In this document: positions 49,953-60,713 of the stretch, piece by piece | Numbering within the stretch: the first letter of the stretch is position 1 | How the letters are laid out: every line of letters starts with the position of its first letter | Assembly: GCF_963966145.1 (NCBI RefSeq) | Contig: NC_091054.1 | Coordinates: forward strand, 1,364,001-1,428,000 | DNA length: 64,000 nt | Reading direction: 5' to 3' | Source: Tenebrio molitor | Taxonomy: Eukaryota; Arthropoda; Insecta; Coleoptera; Tenebrionidae | The notes under the pieces: model-generated | The model's input: the letters and a program-made list of their open reading frames with translations, nothing else | What the model was told of the DNA's origin: nothing | Databases searched by the model: none | Program-made: the position numbers and the translations under genes

Positions 49953-50780
49953 CGTCGTAAAATACCATGCATTCCAGTCTGGATCTCACAAATGAAAGAT
50001 ATAAACGGAGAAGCGTATGGCAGTGCTGGAAATTTAATGCTTTGATATTGTCGAGCTAACTTAAAATGAAAATTAACGCCAAAGAATTTAGCGGATAGGA
50101 AGACTTTGTAAGACGATGAAATACAGTATATAAGATAGACAACCAAATATACACGCTTCGATGTCAGTGCAGAATTCGTCACAAGTCGAAGAATGTTGTG
50201 GTACAATGCGGATAGAGGGCGCCAAATGATTTTATCACCACCATCACTTATCACGCCAACTTGACGAGCTTGAACAGAATTATTTGGAAGAAATACACAT
50301 TGTTTAAATTTTTTGAATGAATTGCGAAATTCCAGAATTTATGTAATAAAGGCTTGCAATTTCTACGGTTACGTAACGAGAAATACCACTTAATTTTGTA
50401 TAATTTCTGCACATGTTATTTAATCATATTTCCATTATTCATATTTGAAGTTTACGTCACGCTGTGTGCATTAATCAAACAATTTGACATTGTAAAATGG
50501 CGATTAATTCAGAACCAGATTCTAAAGGAGCTATAACATCCTTGCTACCGTTTTTTAATACATAATGGATTGAATTAAATAAAAATGTATCATTCATAAC
50601 TCATTTCAAATTCATAATTATCTAACTATGCGGTTTGAGTAGCGTTTACTATTTTTTTGTTCGACACTGTCAGAATTTGAGAATTTTCTCCTGTGGGAAC
50701 GGATTTTGATAAAAGTCTCAACTTGTCAAAACAAAACGTCAAGGTAATTTTAAAGATTTTAAGCGATTTGGAGCTTTTAA

Positions 50781-50846
50781 GTGTGTAAATTGGGCCTTTT
50801 TGGCACTCGTGGTCCACTTGTGCAAAAAAAGGCCCAATTTACACAC
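50781..50846. repeat. Hairpin with stem of about 26 bp
   Basis: GTGTGTAAATTGGGCCTTTT pairs with AAAAGGCCCAATTTACACAC; the loop is about 14 nt (CTCGTGGTCCACTT). Small foldback repeat. Confidence 0.75.
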
Positions 50847-51344
50847 GAACTCATTAAATAAACTACTATTATATTATCTCAGGAAAATTTTGATTTTGTT
50901 AAACACTTTCTGAGAACCAACGATACAAACCTAAGTTGAGAAAATGTAAAAAGAGCACGAGGGTGATTTGAAAAGTTCCCAACTTACCTAATAATGAAAA
51001 ACTATATTTTCTGAATTCATTTTAAATTTTCAATATACCTAATAACGTGTGTTTAAGACAAATTCTGGTGAAGTGCTTGGCGTATGGCGTAGCTTCATCA
51101 ACTGTCAAATATTTCCTGAAGTGTAGAAAGAGAGATTGAAAGTGGACTACCACCATGGACGAATTTCGGAAATCGTTGAAAGAACTAGGAAAATAATAAA
51201 ATCAATCGAAAACTTCAATTTGTCATTTATCACAACAAATGAAGGTATGATCAAAATGAGATTAGGATTTGTCAACTAAAAAGACGACCTACGCTTGCAG
51301 CTGAAAGAATTTATTTGACCACTTGTTATCTTTAATACTAAAGG

Positions 51345-51440
51345 GTAGAAGTGAGTCTTTTTGTGGCAAGCCCAGAGATTGAAGACCGAGACGCAGTCGA
51401 GGTCACCAACTGGGCGAGGCACAAAAAGACTTTCTACACT
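51345..51440. repeat. Inverted-repeat element of about 96 bp
   Basis: GTAGAAGTGAGTCTTTTTGT and its partner CACAAAAAGACTTTCTACAC are inverted with few differences. The interior contains GACCGAGACGCAGTCGAGGT. Likely a small MITE. Confidence 0.6.
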
Positions 51441-51747
51441 TCATGAAAACACGTCTTAAAGACATTATTAAAATGAGTTTTTGTTATAGTATAAGCTCCA
51501 CACAGCTAAATAGATGCTTTTTGCTTACGTTTACAGTTTATTTACTTGTACAGTGTGATCGACAATTACTTAGATAAGGGGCGGCTATGACTTTGACATT
51601 ATGAGATTTTTCATATCTTTGTTAACTCAGCTAATAAACGTCAAACAACTGTCACTATGAACCAAATTTTAACGCAAAAATGGTTTTTACTTCAGAACAT
51701 AAAAGAATCATCATTCATTTGGTGTTTTCAATAACGAAGAATGGACC

Positions 51748-52193
51748 TAAAGTAACGCTTAAGGTATAAGATTATATGGCCCTTTAAAAGTATTTGGCCG
51801 GAGATAAACGTTCCTTTTGTGACAATTGCAGTAGGCGGTCAGCCCAACCATAAATCATGCTTGAAGCAATTCTCTGTTGTGAATTCCAGAGCCGGCCTCA
51901 AAACAAATGCGTACCGACGAAATTATATTTATTTATTAAATATACAATACTATTACAAATCATCTTTACTGTTTTCAAGACACAAAGTACTAAAGGGAAT
52001 TTCGTTACAATAACAAAATTTACAATAAACATCAAAAACAAGTTCATTCACAAATTTTTAATCCCTGCCCTGAACGAAGGAAAAGGGATGCAGCTGCACG
52101 AGCCGAGACAACCATCTTAACGCCAATATTGGTTTCCATTATTGGGATAATTTTAGTGCTGCCATATAATCTTATACCTTAAGCGTTACTTTA
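51748..52193. mobile_element. TIR element, 446 bp, perfect 33-bp TIRs
   Basis: TAAAGTAACGCTTAAGGTAT plus AAGATTATATGGC (51748-51780) is exactly reverse-complemented at 52161-52193. TA sits at both outer edges, fitting a TA target duplication. The interior carries two overlapping short frames (64 and 87 codons) with no recognisable transposase, so it is probably non-autonomous. Perfect TIRs suggest a recent insertion. Confidence 0.85.
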
Positions 52194-52315
52194 CATTGTT
52201 GTTGTCTGTTTGGTCGAGTTTCGGTAAAAATTTGGAAATTTAAATTGAAACAGGTATATGCAACCACAAATACCTCCGTGCATTCAGGGCATCTGAAATC
52301 CAAAGCCGCAAGGTA

Positions 52316-53456
52316 TCTCAGGGTGTCTCAGCTAAGACTTTCGAGCCTAATAAATCACTTATTTTCAAGTGGATTTTTGTGAAATTTAAAATGCAGATAT
52401 TGTAGATGGTGAAGAATAAAATCCCATTAATGCAATCACCCAAGTCTTAAAAACGTAATTTTTACATGCCTTTTTAAAATGTTGAATCAATTAAGATTTA
52501 CATAAAAAATTGATCGTCAATAAGAAATGCTGTAGGGAAAAACTCGTCCTTGAAAGACGTCTGGTTTGCAATAAAAAAGCAAAAAACTGTGTTAAACGTG
52601 GCTGCAAATGCAAAAACGTAGACGCGTATGAAACAAACGCGCAATTTTGCAGAATTTTGGTCATCCCTTTTCGCAGAAGCGCAGGTGACATATTTGACGT
52701 TTATCTTGCTAACCTTACAAACACTTGCAAAGTGAAAGACAACATTTGGACGTAATTTACTATACTGGATGCTTTAATTGTTCCATAAAGGACTAAAACA
52801 CGATCGGGATATTTTAGCAAGGTAATTTAGTTCACGTACGCTTCCTGTGTCTTCAAATAAATTGACGACTCTCTTAACCTTACATTTTGTAAAGCCTACA
52901 TTTGGATAGTGTTCCACGAGAAAACGAACTGTGTCATTGAAGTTTTTACAAGACTCTCCATAGGCAAAATTTTTTCCTTTTTCAACTATATTGAAATTTC
53001 TGCCGCTGTAGTCTATTTTTAGAGTATTTTCAATCAATTTTCACAATTTGACGTTTCTAATAAAGCGCGCCCAATTTTGACAAACTTTAAAGTGTGTACA
53101 AAATGTTGCTTGGCAATTAATCATCAATTGTTTCAAAATGTAACTGCTCAAATACCTTCAAATTTTACATTAAATTTTTAACGACAAAATCTAATCTTTT
53201 CGTTGAATCAGACAAGTGATTTACTTAATTGTTTGTGTAGACCCTTATTTTTTAATGTTTAACAATCTAATAATAATCGCGCATAATTTTCGATAAAGGA
53301 AACATGTGTTAAAATTACATTTTTTAACTTGAGGTAATATTATTATTACTAGTTGAACTCTCACGGTCTAAAATATCTGCATTTTAAATTTCATAAAAAT
53401 CCGTTGGCAAATAACCGAGATATTAGGCTCGAAAGTCTTAGCTAAGACCCTGTATA
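52316..53456. mobile_element. 1.1-kb TIR transposon remnant
   Basis: The left end reads CAGGGTGTCTCAGCTAAGAC, then TTTCGAGCCTAAT; the right end, inverted, reads CAGGGTCTTAGCTAAGACTT, then TCGAGCCTAAT. Similarity continues about 90 bp inward on each side to AAATTTAAAATGCAGATAT. The interior encodes a DUF4817-like segment on the minus strand and an 81-codon Cys/Lys-rich frame on the plus strand (52510-52755; CNKKAKNCVKRGCKC). It is probably a deleted copy of an autonomous element. Confidence 0.75.
52774..53037 (-). pseudogene. DUF4817-like helix-turn-helix fragment
   Basis: The frame contains YGESCKNFNDTVRFLVEHYP followed by KCKVKRVVNLFEDTGSV. This matches the layout of the N-terminal DNA-binding DUF4817 domain of insect transposon proteins: YGE, a helix, a YP turn, a second helix, then a (V/L)xxxxETGSV ending. 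It opens at a non-ATG codon and no transposase core follows, so only the DNA-binding part persists. It lies inside the long-TIR element at 52316-53456. Confidence 0.5.
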
Positions 53457-54597
53457 TCACTTTCTTGTTATCAATTTATTAATTTTTGGCAAACTGTTCA
53501 CCGCATCATATACAGAGTATTTCACGAATTATAATGAGCCTGGCAGAATTGAAAATGCAACCCACAATACATTTCCAAAGCTAACGTTGCTATTTTAAAT
53601 ATCGAATATGATGATGGAGAAATTACATACCTATATCAAGGAAATAGAGGGACTACATAAGATAGTGATTTTTTTTAAACTTGGGCCAGTAATAAGGATA
53701 ATAAGTAAATGATATCAGTTTGTGTTAGCGTTAAGAAGTTTAAGTACGTTTTCAAGTGACATTTGTTTGTTTCGCTTGAAAAGTCGAGAGTCCAGATAGA
53801 AGTGTGAAAAAGTGAAAATATCGTTAGGCAAAGGTCCGACTTAAGACGGACGAAGCGAGAGTTCGAACGCGTGAAACATCTTCGTGTGAAAAACGTGCGG
53901 CCCCCGGGGCAATCCCTGCGGCGTCCCGTCTCTCGCACCGAACCGAAGTTAGTTAGGCGTCAATGACTAAACCGCATCATCCTTACTAGAAGTCGTAAAC
54001 CAATTCTCTCCAATCTAGTGTAGCGACACAAACAAATTCGTTTTCTCCATTTACTTATGTGATCAGAGGAGTATTCAGCGCACGACGACAAATCGCATTC
54101 GGCGTTGATTGCGAGAATCAAGCAGTCCATCACGAGCGGATCCGGTCGCTCCCCGCCACCCGGACTCGGCCCGCTCGCTCTGGAATCGAGTTTACGAATT
54201 CCGGACTTTGTTGCGGCGGTCTGGGTGCCGGAAAAAAATCGACCGATCGCCGACTCCATCGACCGAATATCGACGGGACGGGGTGGCGGGACGCGGGGGA
54301 GGCAGTCCGCGGGTTAGAAGAACAGCAGGGACGAGGGTGGGCCGGCTTTGATCTCGCAATATCTCTTACAAATGCAAATTTCATTTTGCTCTGCCGTACC
54401 CCATCAAAAATATGAACTAAACGATAACTTTATTCATTATTCATACCTCGGGCACAGACGCGCCCCGGCCCTAGCTGCTAGATGACTGTTACGGCAATTT
54501 ATAAATCAAACTTAATAACTCCAATTCTTACGTTGCGTACGTCGCCGCCGACGGTGGCGGTTTAAATAGCGCGGTTTACGTTTCAGGAAATAATAAA
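53457..54597. other. Intergenic, includes GC-rich island
   Basis: The part 53870-54360 is GC-rich and CpG-rich, with overlapping open frames on both strands (for example 54059-54415 plus and 53960-54259 minus). Long frames on both strands are expected at high GC and none is recognised. It could be a promoter or first exon of an unseen gene. Confidence 0.35.
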
Positions 54598-55085
54598 CTA
54601 AATACAAAAAATAAAACTTACGACGAAAGGTAAAAAAGAAAAAAAATAAGACCTAGAAGAAGAACAAGATGGAGAGAGATGAGATCTATAGTGAAGATTG
54701 AGATGAAGACAGCTAATTAGAATCTTCACAGGGGTGAGGTGAAACAGACAAAGATCTAGAGGAAGGTTATAATAAAGATCGAGATGGAAGTGGATAATAT
54801 CTAGAATGAAGGTAAAGATGAAGATTAGGATGGAAATTAAGATCAAGATCAAAATAAAGATCAAGAAGGAGATCTAGATGGAGCAAAGATGAAGATCGAA
54901 AGTGAAAATTGAGCTATTTAGAATCTTTACAGGGGTGAGGTTGAGGATCAAGATAGAAACAGGTAAAGATCTAGAGGAAGATTATAATAAAGATCGAGAT
55001 GAAGGGGGATAAAATCTAGAATGAAGGTAAATATGAAGATCAAGATCTTAATAAAGAAAGATAGATTAGATGGAGGTCAACATGG
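54598..55085. repeat. Purine-rich degenerate repeat, tandem block pair
   Basis: The plus strand is a long A/G-rich tract of GAAGATCAAGATC-type words. Two larger blocks are related: CAGGGGTGAGG...AAGATCTAGAGGAAG...TAATAAAGATCGAGATG...TCTAGAATGAAGGTAAA occurs at about 54728-54850 and again at about 54930-55050, about 200 bp apart. An 88-codon minus frame here is a low-complexity artefact. Confidence 0.75.
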
Positions 55086-55100
55086 ACACAGATCAAGATA

Positions 55101-55563
55101 TACAGGGTGTCGCAAAATTAACTTATTCCAAGTCGGTAGTCTTGTAGGGAAAAATCTCAGGAATCTCGAAAAAATAAAATAAAAAATATAAGGGGGGTCT
55201 TTACAAAAATATATGGGTCTGAAGGTTCAAACTTTTCATCATGCTTTCTTCAAATAAAAAATATAAATGGTCATTTTGAAATATGGTGAGGATAATTATG
55301 TAAAATATTAAAATATAAATGAAAAGACATTTCTTGAAAAAACAGCTTTATCTCGAAAAAATAAGTTTTATTTTTCCAATTTTTGTTCAAAAGGGAAGTA
55401 CAACATAGCTAGAATATTAATCAGGTACTTTTGAACAAATATTGGCAACTTTTATATTTTTTCAAAGTGACAGCAATTTTTTTTTAATATTTTTACTTGG
55501 TGAACAGGATGTCCCCTACTAAGCCCCGAACTCGGAATACGATAATTTTAAGACAACCCTGTA
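55101..55563. mobile_element. TIR element of about 463 bp (CAGGGTGTC type)
   Basis: The left end TACAGGGTGTCGCAAAATTA is mirrored by the right end TAATTTTAAGACAACCCTGT followed by A. The interior is AT-rich with no transposase. It has the same terminal signature as the elements at 5832 and 52316. Confidence 0.55.
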
Positions 55564-55882
55564 GAGTGAAAAATATCAAGATGAAACTTTTCCCACTAGA
55601 ATTTCAGAGAGCTGTCCGGGTCCCTTCGCCGTCCGCTCCGGCCCTGTCCTCGTACACTCTTCGTCATAAATTATGCACTAGCAGATATAAAAGTTAAGGG
55701 CGTTAAGTATTGAATTAACGAGCGCAGGCTGACGTAATTCGCGTAATTGACGAGCCGTTTGTGGTGCATTTTTACCAATTAGCCGTTTGCTTTAGATGTT
55801 TACCCGATTATATTTGCATTTTAAATTGGGCATTGTACCTGCACTTTCGCCATTAAACATTCACGAAGGAAATCGAATCATG

Positions 55883-55926
55883 TCGGCCGTAATGGATATG
55901 CTTGCGTCCTAAGTAATTACGGCCGA
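55883..55926. repeat. 10-bp perfect inverted repeat, 24-nt loop
   Basis: TCGGCCGTAA (55883-55892) and TTACGGCCGA (55917-55926) are exact inverses. Confidence 0.7.
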
Positions 55927-56168
55927 TTGTTTAATTGTTTTAGGCGGAACGCGCCGAACAAAAGAAGCGGACGAATTAACGTCATTTTTCTGTTGTGTCG
56001 CCGATTAAGGAGGCTTAATGAAGAGGGGGCGTCACACGAACAACTCTACTCGACTTAATTGGAAAAAAATTGACGCGAGGCGGTTTTGGACGAGGGAGGC
56101 AAAAATCAAAGGTGGCGTGCAATATTTTTGGCGGAGGCGCCGGGCTCGCAAAACACGACCGGTGTTAA

Positions 56169-56193
56169 TTATTCATGGGGGAATCATGAATAA
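56169..56193. repeat. 9-bp perfect inverted repeat, 7-nt spacer
   Basis: TTATTCATG, GGGGAAT, CATGAATAA. The symmetric TTATTCAT half-sites could bind a dimeric factor. Confidence 0.6.
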
Positions 56194-56260
56194 GGGGTTT
56201 ATGTTTTGGATTTATCCAATGTGGGGGGGGACCCTTTCTACTCGCATTTAACAAACTGAT

Positions 56261-58389
56261 TCGAATTTGGACGCTTTTTGACGAATTTTTGGATTGTGTG
56301 CACGTTTTCACACTTTACCACACTAGTACGTTAAGCAAGTAAAATTAAGTTATTGAACGTTTCTCTGTGGCAAGAACGCAGTTTACCAACAAGTTTCTCT
56401 TCTGTAAGTATTTTTGAGATATCGGCGTTTATTTGTCAGGTCTGGCAGCTTGGTAAAAAATGGCGCGTAAAAGAAGTACCTACCTAATCCTGGCAAATGA
56501 AATTGGGAGAGCGCTCTGCAATTCCGGCCGTAAAACTTGGCTAATTATTTAAAAACAATTCAGACTTTATAATTAGTAAATGAAGAAATAAGAAGAAAAA
56601 TTCGTAAAACAAGTTCGTAATTAAGTTGCAGATTAAATCTTGGTAATCCGAAAATCCTCATCTTCTATAAATTATACATAATTTCATTATTTTCTTTTGC
56701 TGGGAAAGAAATTAATTCCGTGTGGAAATTCGTTGGGAAAAACGGGGGGCGCAATCTGTAGGGTCCCGGCGAGCCCCGGATCGTCTCGCATTAGGTAATA
56801 ACACCGCGGCGTGACGTTTATCCGTTTGGCGGCAAAAAGCCCCATAAATCGAAAGTAGGTGGTAGTGTCCGTGTCTTTGAGGCGTTACTCGTTCGGAGGG
56901 TATTTTTGCATGCGGATAGGATGAATGCCGGCGTCTGAGCGATCCAGACAGGCAATCCATTGAGGCCATCCCGCGGGAACCATCCACCGCGGCTCTGGTT
57001 ACTCCTCCGCTTCCGGATCGGTTCGGCGGGTGCTGTCCCGTCGCCCTCAGGACTCTGCCGGACCCGCTCCGGAGCCGCGCGCCGTCGCAACATCCGACGG
57101 ACGGACTCTCCTGGTTTATCTTATCTACCTGTTAGTATACACGGCGCGGCGTGCTTTGAAATATGAACACAATTTTTAAAATTTGTACATTTAACCTCCG
57201 GCAAGCAGCGCTCACTATAATCGGGTTCCGACCGCAAATGAGTTATTCATTTTAGATTTATGGACGTTTCACGTCGAATTTATCCGACGTCTCTTTTACA
57301 TCCCCGACGCCGAGAATTGAAAGAAACATCTCTCAAGTACTTTATCGCCGGGTCGAGGCGGCGGTTTCGATGCGGGACAGGGATGGCAACGCAACAAATT
57401 CAAATTGTGGTGGGTGGCATTGGATAATTGTGTCACGAGCCGAAGGCGAGTGCCGTAATTCATCCGAGCGAGTAAATAAGAAAATTGGAAAAAAAAATTT
57501 GAATTATTTTTAATCTTTCGTGAAGACTTGAAGTATTACCGAGAAGATTACGAAAATAAAACATTTACAAAATTGGACGAATTAGAGTTTTGGTTTGTCA
57601 ATAATTAATTAAGCACAGAGGGTAGTTTTTCAAAGGAAGTTAAAGAAAAAATGAATTTATCCGGATCGTGCACACGCGATTTGCACCCCCTCGTCTTCCA
57701 CTGACCCCGTAACCTCCCCGGAACTGTTTGCAACAATTCCAAGACAAGACAAATAAGCGAACGAGACCGTATAACCGAATTAAGTCGGTTTAAGTGAGTT
57801 AACCGGCCGTTCCGATAACAAATAAAAATAACTCCAATAAAGTAGTTAATACAATTTGTGCCTTTCCACTATTTCTCACTTGTTAACGCGTTACGACTTG
57901 GCCGCACGAAATTCGAAGCCGCGTCCCTTTCGTGTTGGACCGCACTAAGGGCTGGGGCCCCCACGATGGTAACACAGTTACCGACCGAATTACCAAACTA
58001 ACCACGTTATCAAGCTGTGGACGTCTTGCCGGAAACCAAAATCGAAATCTATCGATCGAAACTGATATCGTTCTAATTTCATTCGGACGAAAATATAAAA
58101 GGAATAAAAGAAAAATGTTAAGTAACTACAGTATACCAAAAAAAAAAAGAAAAATAAACAAACTGTGATAACGTCTGGTGCAGAAGTTAGTAAATCACAG
58201 AAAATGTCACTAGATAGGTAGGCAACAAAACATACAGAGAGACAAATAACCTTGAACGCTATATTGAAACTCCATAAAGAAAAGCATGGGCTTGAAGGGG
58301 CTCTTTATAGCCACTTATGTTTGATTTATTATCTATTATTATTATATTATTGCCCTCTATCGACAAACTCGCAAAACATTACATTTTGC
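56261..58389. other. Intergenic, GC island at 56720-57130
   Basis: Overlapping GC-driven frames on both strands at 56712-57166 are unrecognised. GAGCCGAAGGCGAGTG at about 57438 is a small hairpin core like that at 764-842. The rest shows no gene. Confidence 0.4.
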
Positions 58390-58433
58390 TCACTAGTGAG
58401 AAAATGTTTTTTCCTCACTAGTGATTCAATTGC
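58390..58433. repeat. 44-bp dispersed palindromic repeat, copy 2
   Basis: Matches 1139-1182 with one mismatch, in the same orientation. Confidence 0.7.
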
Positions 58434-59147
58434 TTAATCCATGCCAGCAAATACGCCAGACATGGGGTTTACATCGTGAAACAAGCTGAGTCGAAATTTC
58501 CCCGTTCCCGTGAACGTGGGGGTGGCTTTTAGGGTGAGGTGAGGTCTTCCCGCCTGCAAAAGTTGGGATTGAAAGGTAACCTCATCACGGAAGAAATCAT
58601 TCCGCGTTTGCCAACATGAGAAGCGTTATCTATTTTCAATCAATCGGAATCACATACGTATCAATACACCCCGATATGCGGAAAATAAATTTAGGATTCC
58701 TTATGTCTTCGGTGCTATTGTATTTTCCCAATGCATTCGAAATGAGAACATGTGTCTACCTGCGAGGCAACAAATATATATTCATGGGATACGTTTCAGA
58801 TCCGATTTTCTTCTATGTATGTGTGTTTCCACCTTTTATCCGTGCGATTTTTCCGCCCCCTCCCCCGTTTGAGATAATTGCGGGGATGGTCCATAATTCG
58901 GGTTCCAGGCATTGTTTTTCAAGTCTGCAGCAATAAAGCTCAATGGTATAGAATTTAAAATCAAAGCTCACTTAGAGCTAACGCAATAAAGCTCGGCAGC
59001 AGCGATTCCCTCGCGAATGACAGCCGAGAAGGGCGAAAACTGGTGACAAAATTGCATATCAATTTCGCAGTCTTTTTGATGTGCCACTTTTGCAGATTAA
59101 CTTCATTTATATTGTAACTGTTTTTGCTACATTTATACACACCGTTC

Positions 59148-59183
59148 GTCGATCCCGGATCGATCCGGGACCCCCGGAAAAAA
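59148..59183. repeat. GC palindrome motif, copy 1
   Basis: Contains the 18-bp perfect palindrome TCCCGGATCGATCCGGGA, then CCCCCGGAAAAA. A related motif lies at 60094-60127. Confidence 0.6.
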
Positions 59184-60093
59184 AAACATAATAAAAATAA
59201 GCGTAAATAATTGATCCAAAGAGGAATGGAGGTAGTTGGTAGGGTTGGCCAAATGGAAACGAGATGGTGATGGCGTCAAAGCATTGCACAATAAATTATC
59301 AAAATTGTTAAAACGTCAACAATAAGCAGTTGTCTCAGGATGCATGAATTTCAGGATTGGGATGAAGTTGCAGAGTTCTGCGAAATTACTTGGCCCAGCC
59401 CTTGGGGGTTTCGTATTGGTTGGGCGTCGAGACGATCGACGCGAACCGCAGACTGAACGTCGTCTCTCGAGTGATGTTTGGCGTAAAACGAAAAATCCCC
59501 AGAAATAATTTTTTATTATCGTTATTCATTAGGTAATTTGAAAATTGAAATTTAGTACCTGAAAAAATTGATACAGGGTGTCCCAGAGTTGCGAAAAAGC
59601 TCCATAACTTGTTTGTTATTAAAGATATCAATTTTTGTTTTTCTAGATGATAGCTACGCTTCTACTGCACATTCGCAAAATATTGCGGTATATACAGGGT
59701 GTCCCAATATTATAAAAACACCAAAGTTATGTCTTTTTAAATGGAACCTACCCAGTTTGATTTCATTTTTGGATTGTATGCTAAATTGTGAATCAAATCT
59801 ACACAGGTCGTTTTTACTTATCTGCCATCGTTTTTGATCCGTGGCGCTTTTTTTACCAGAATTCCGAATTGCAGGGGTCCCTTCGAAAATTCGTACCTTC
59901 CAAATAGTTGCACATAAGTTAAAACAATTGACGCTGTTTGATTCCTGAATGTTTGCCGCATCTGCTGAGTGTTTACTCAACAACCTGCTCAGTCGCATAT
60001 GCCTACTGCGATTTTTTAAACATAACCAAATAAAAATGTCAAAAACTACTACTATTTTTGTAGCGTTACTTTTTGAATTTTTAAGATTGTGTG

Positions 60094-60127
60094 CGTCGAT
60101 CCGGGATCGATCCCTCCGGGAAAAACC
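60094..60127. repeat. GC palindrome motif, copy 2
   Basis: CGTCGATCCGGGATCGATCC followed by CTCCGGGAAAAA. Same orientation and layout as 59148-59183, about 946 bp away. The two could mark the ends of one element. Confidence 0.5.
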
Positions 60128-60365
60128 GTTAATAAGCCTCAGCTAATTGCCTTTAAATAATGAATAATACTTGGAAAAGGGAAAGAACGTAATAGAGAAA
60201 TCTAGAGAGATGATAATAAATGAAAAGGATGATACGGAATCTTTTTGCATCGTCCAATGGCGCAAGCAAATATATCACGGCACAAAGACCTCATCATCCA
60301 TCTTGCTTATAACAAAACAAATCCATTAAAGCCCTCTCACTTTAATCTGGTCGTAAAAAAAGTGT

Positions 60366-60713
60366 TTAGTGTTTAGCCATAAACTGTATCGGTATCCCCA
60401 CTATTAACGGGGATCCGGAATACCGGAGCAGGACCGTCGGTGGTTCCGTCCTCGTCGTCCGTATCGCCTCGCAGGACGCTTCTTCCTGCTCTACGGACGC
60501 CCCGCCTCCGGATTCCTGCGCAGGCTCGCGCTCGCTTCCAGCATCTGGACCTCCCCTAGCAACGTCAGTATCTCGTGTTGATCTGTCATTTGTCCTGGTC
60601 CGATTGTTGTGCAGATAAAAGCTTGACGGCGCTCCGGTAACGCTCCTGGTCGTTGGGCTCTCATTTAAAAAAGGGACAAATTGATTATTTCCAAAGGAAG
60701 ATGTACGGGATTG
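60366..60713 (-). CDS. Possible terminal exon, 115 codons, no ATG
   Basis: The minus-strand frame is open from a TGA at 60716-60714 to a TAA at 60368-60366, with its only ATG near the end. The product is Ser/Thr/Arg/Glu-rich (NNRTRTNDRSTRDTDVARGG, then SEREPAQESGGGASVEQEE), with a hydrophobic C-terminal LLRYSGSPLIVGIPIQFMAK. The composition resembles a disordered tail. No clear splice acceptor stands out, and other frames in this GC-rich stretch are also fairly open, so chance is a serious alternative. No family recognised. Confidence 0.2.
   Translation of the reverse strand, partial: QSRTSSFGNNQFVPFLNESPTTRSVTGAPSSFYLHNNRTRTNDRSTRDTDVARGGPDAGSEREPAQESGGGASVEQEEASCEAIRTTRTEPPTVLLRYSGSPLIVGIPIQFMAKH

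Larger units (their letters stand above)
49393..50780. other. Repeat-derived intergenic DNA
   Basis: No gene is supported. CCAAATGGCTTGGCCCAGAA (about 49527) and CCAAATATCCTGGTCCAGAA (about 49797) are related and about 270 bp apart, hinting at degenerate tandem units. A 26-bp segment (49927-49952) is inverted at 53546-53571. A 102-codon minus frame (49946-50254) overlaps this repeat and I take it as non-genic. Confidence 0.45.
55690..56260. promoter_or_regulatory. Possible cis-regulatory block
   Basis: Unique-looking sequence of mixed GC with repeated TAATTA, ATTAAC and TTAATTATTC cores (homeodomain-type), a hairpin at 55883-55926 and a second inverted repeat at 56169-56193. No coding frame is convincing: the 77-codon plus frame 56018-56251 is Arg/Lys-rich and unrecognised. 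Enhancer status is inference from motif density only. Confidence 0.25.
58434..60365. other. Intergenic with repeat ends and GATC palindromes
   Basis: A 106-codon plus frame (58616-58936) is unrecognised and ends in low-complexity FPPPPPF; I do not call it a gene. Element-end signatures TACAGGGTGTCCCAGAG (about 59573) and TACAGGGTGTCCCAATA (about 59694) occur about 120 bp apart in direct orientation. Two related palindromic motifs are listed separately. Confidence 0.45.

Noticed and set aside
49946..50254. 102-codon minus-strand frame
   Set aside because: Overlaps a dispersed repeat also present at 53546 and has no recognisable domain.
54059..54415. 118-codon frame in a GC-rich island
   Set aside because: All frames on both strands are open there because of base composition; no family recognised.
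54598..54864. 88-codon minus frame rich in Ile/Leu/Phe
   Set aside because: Direct translation of the purine-rich repeat; low-complexity artefact.
58616..58936. 106-codon plus-strand frame
   Set aside because: No recognised domain, ends in low-complexity Pro/Phe, and no supporting splice or promoter context.
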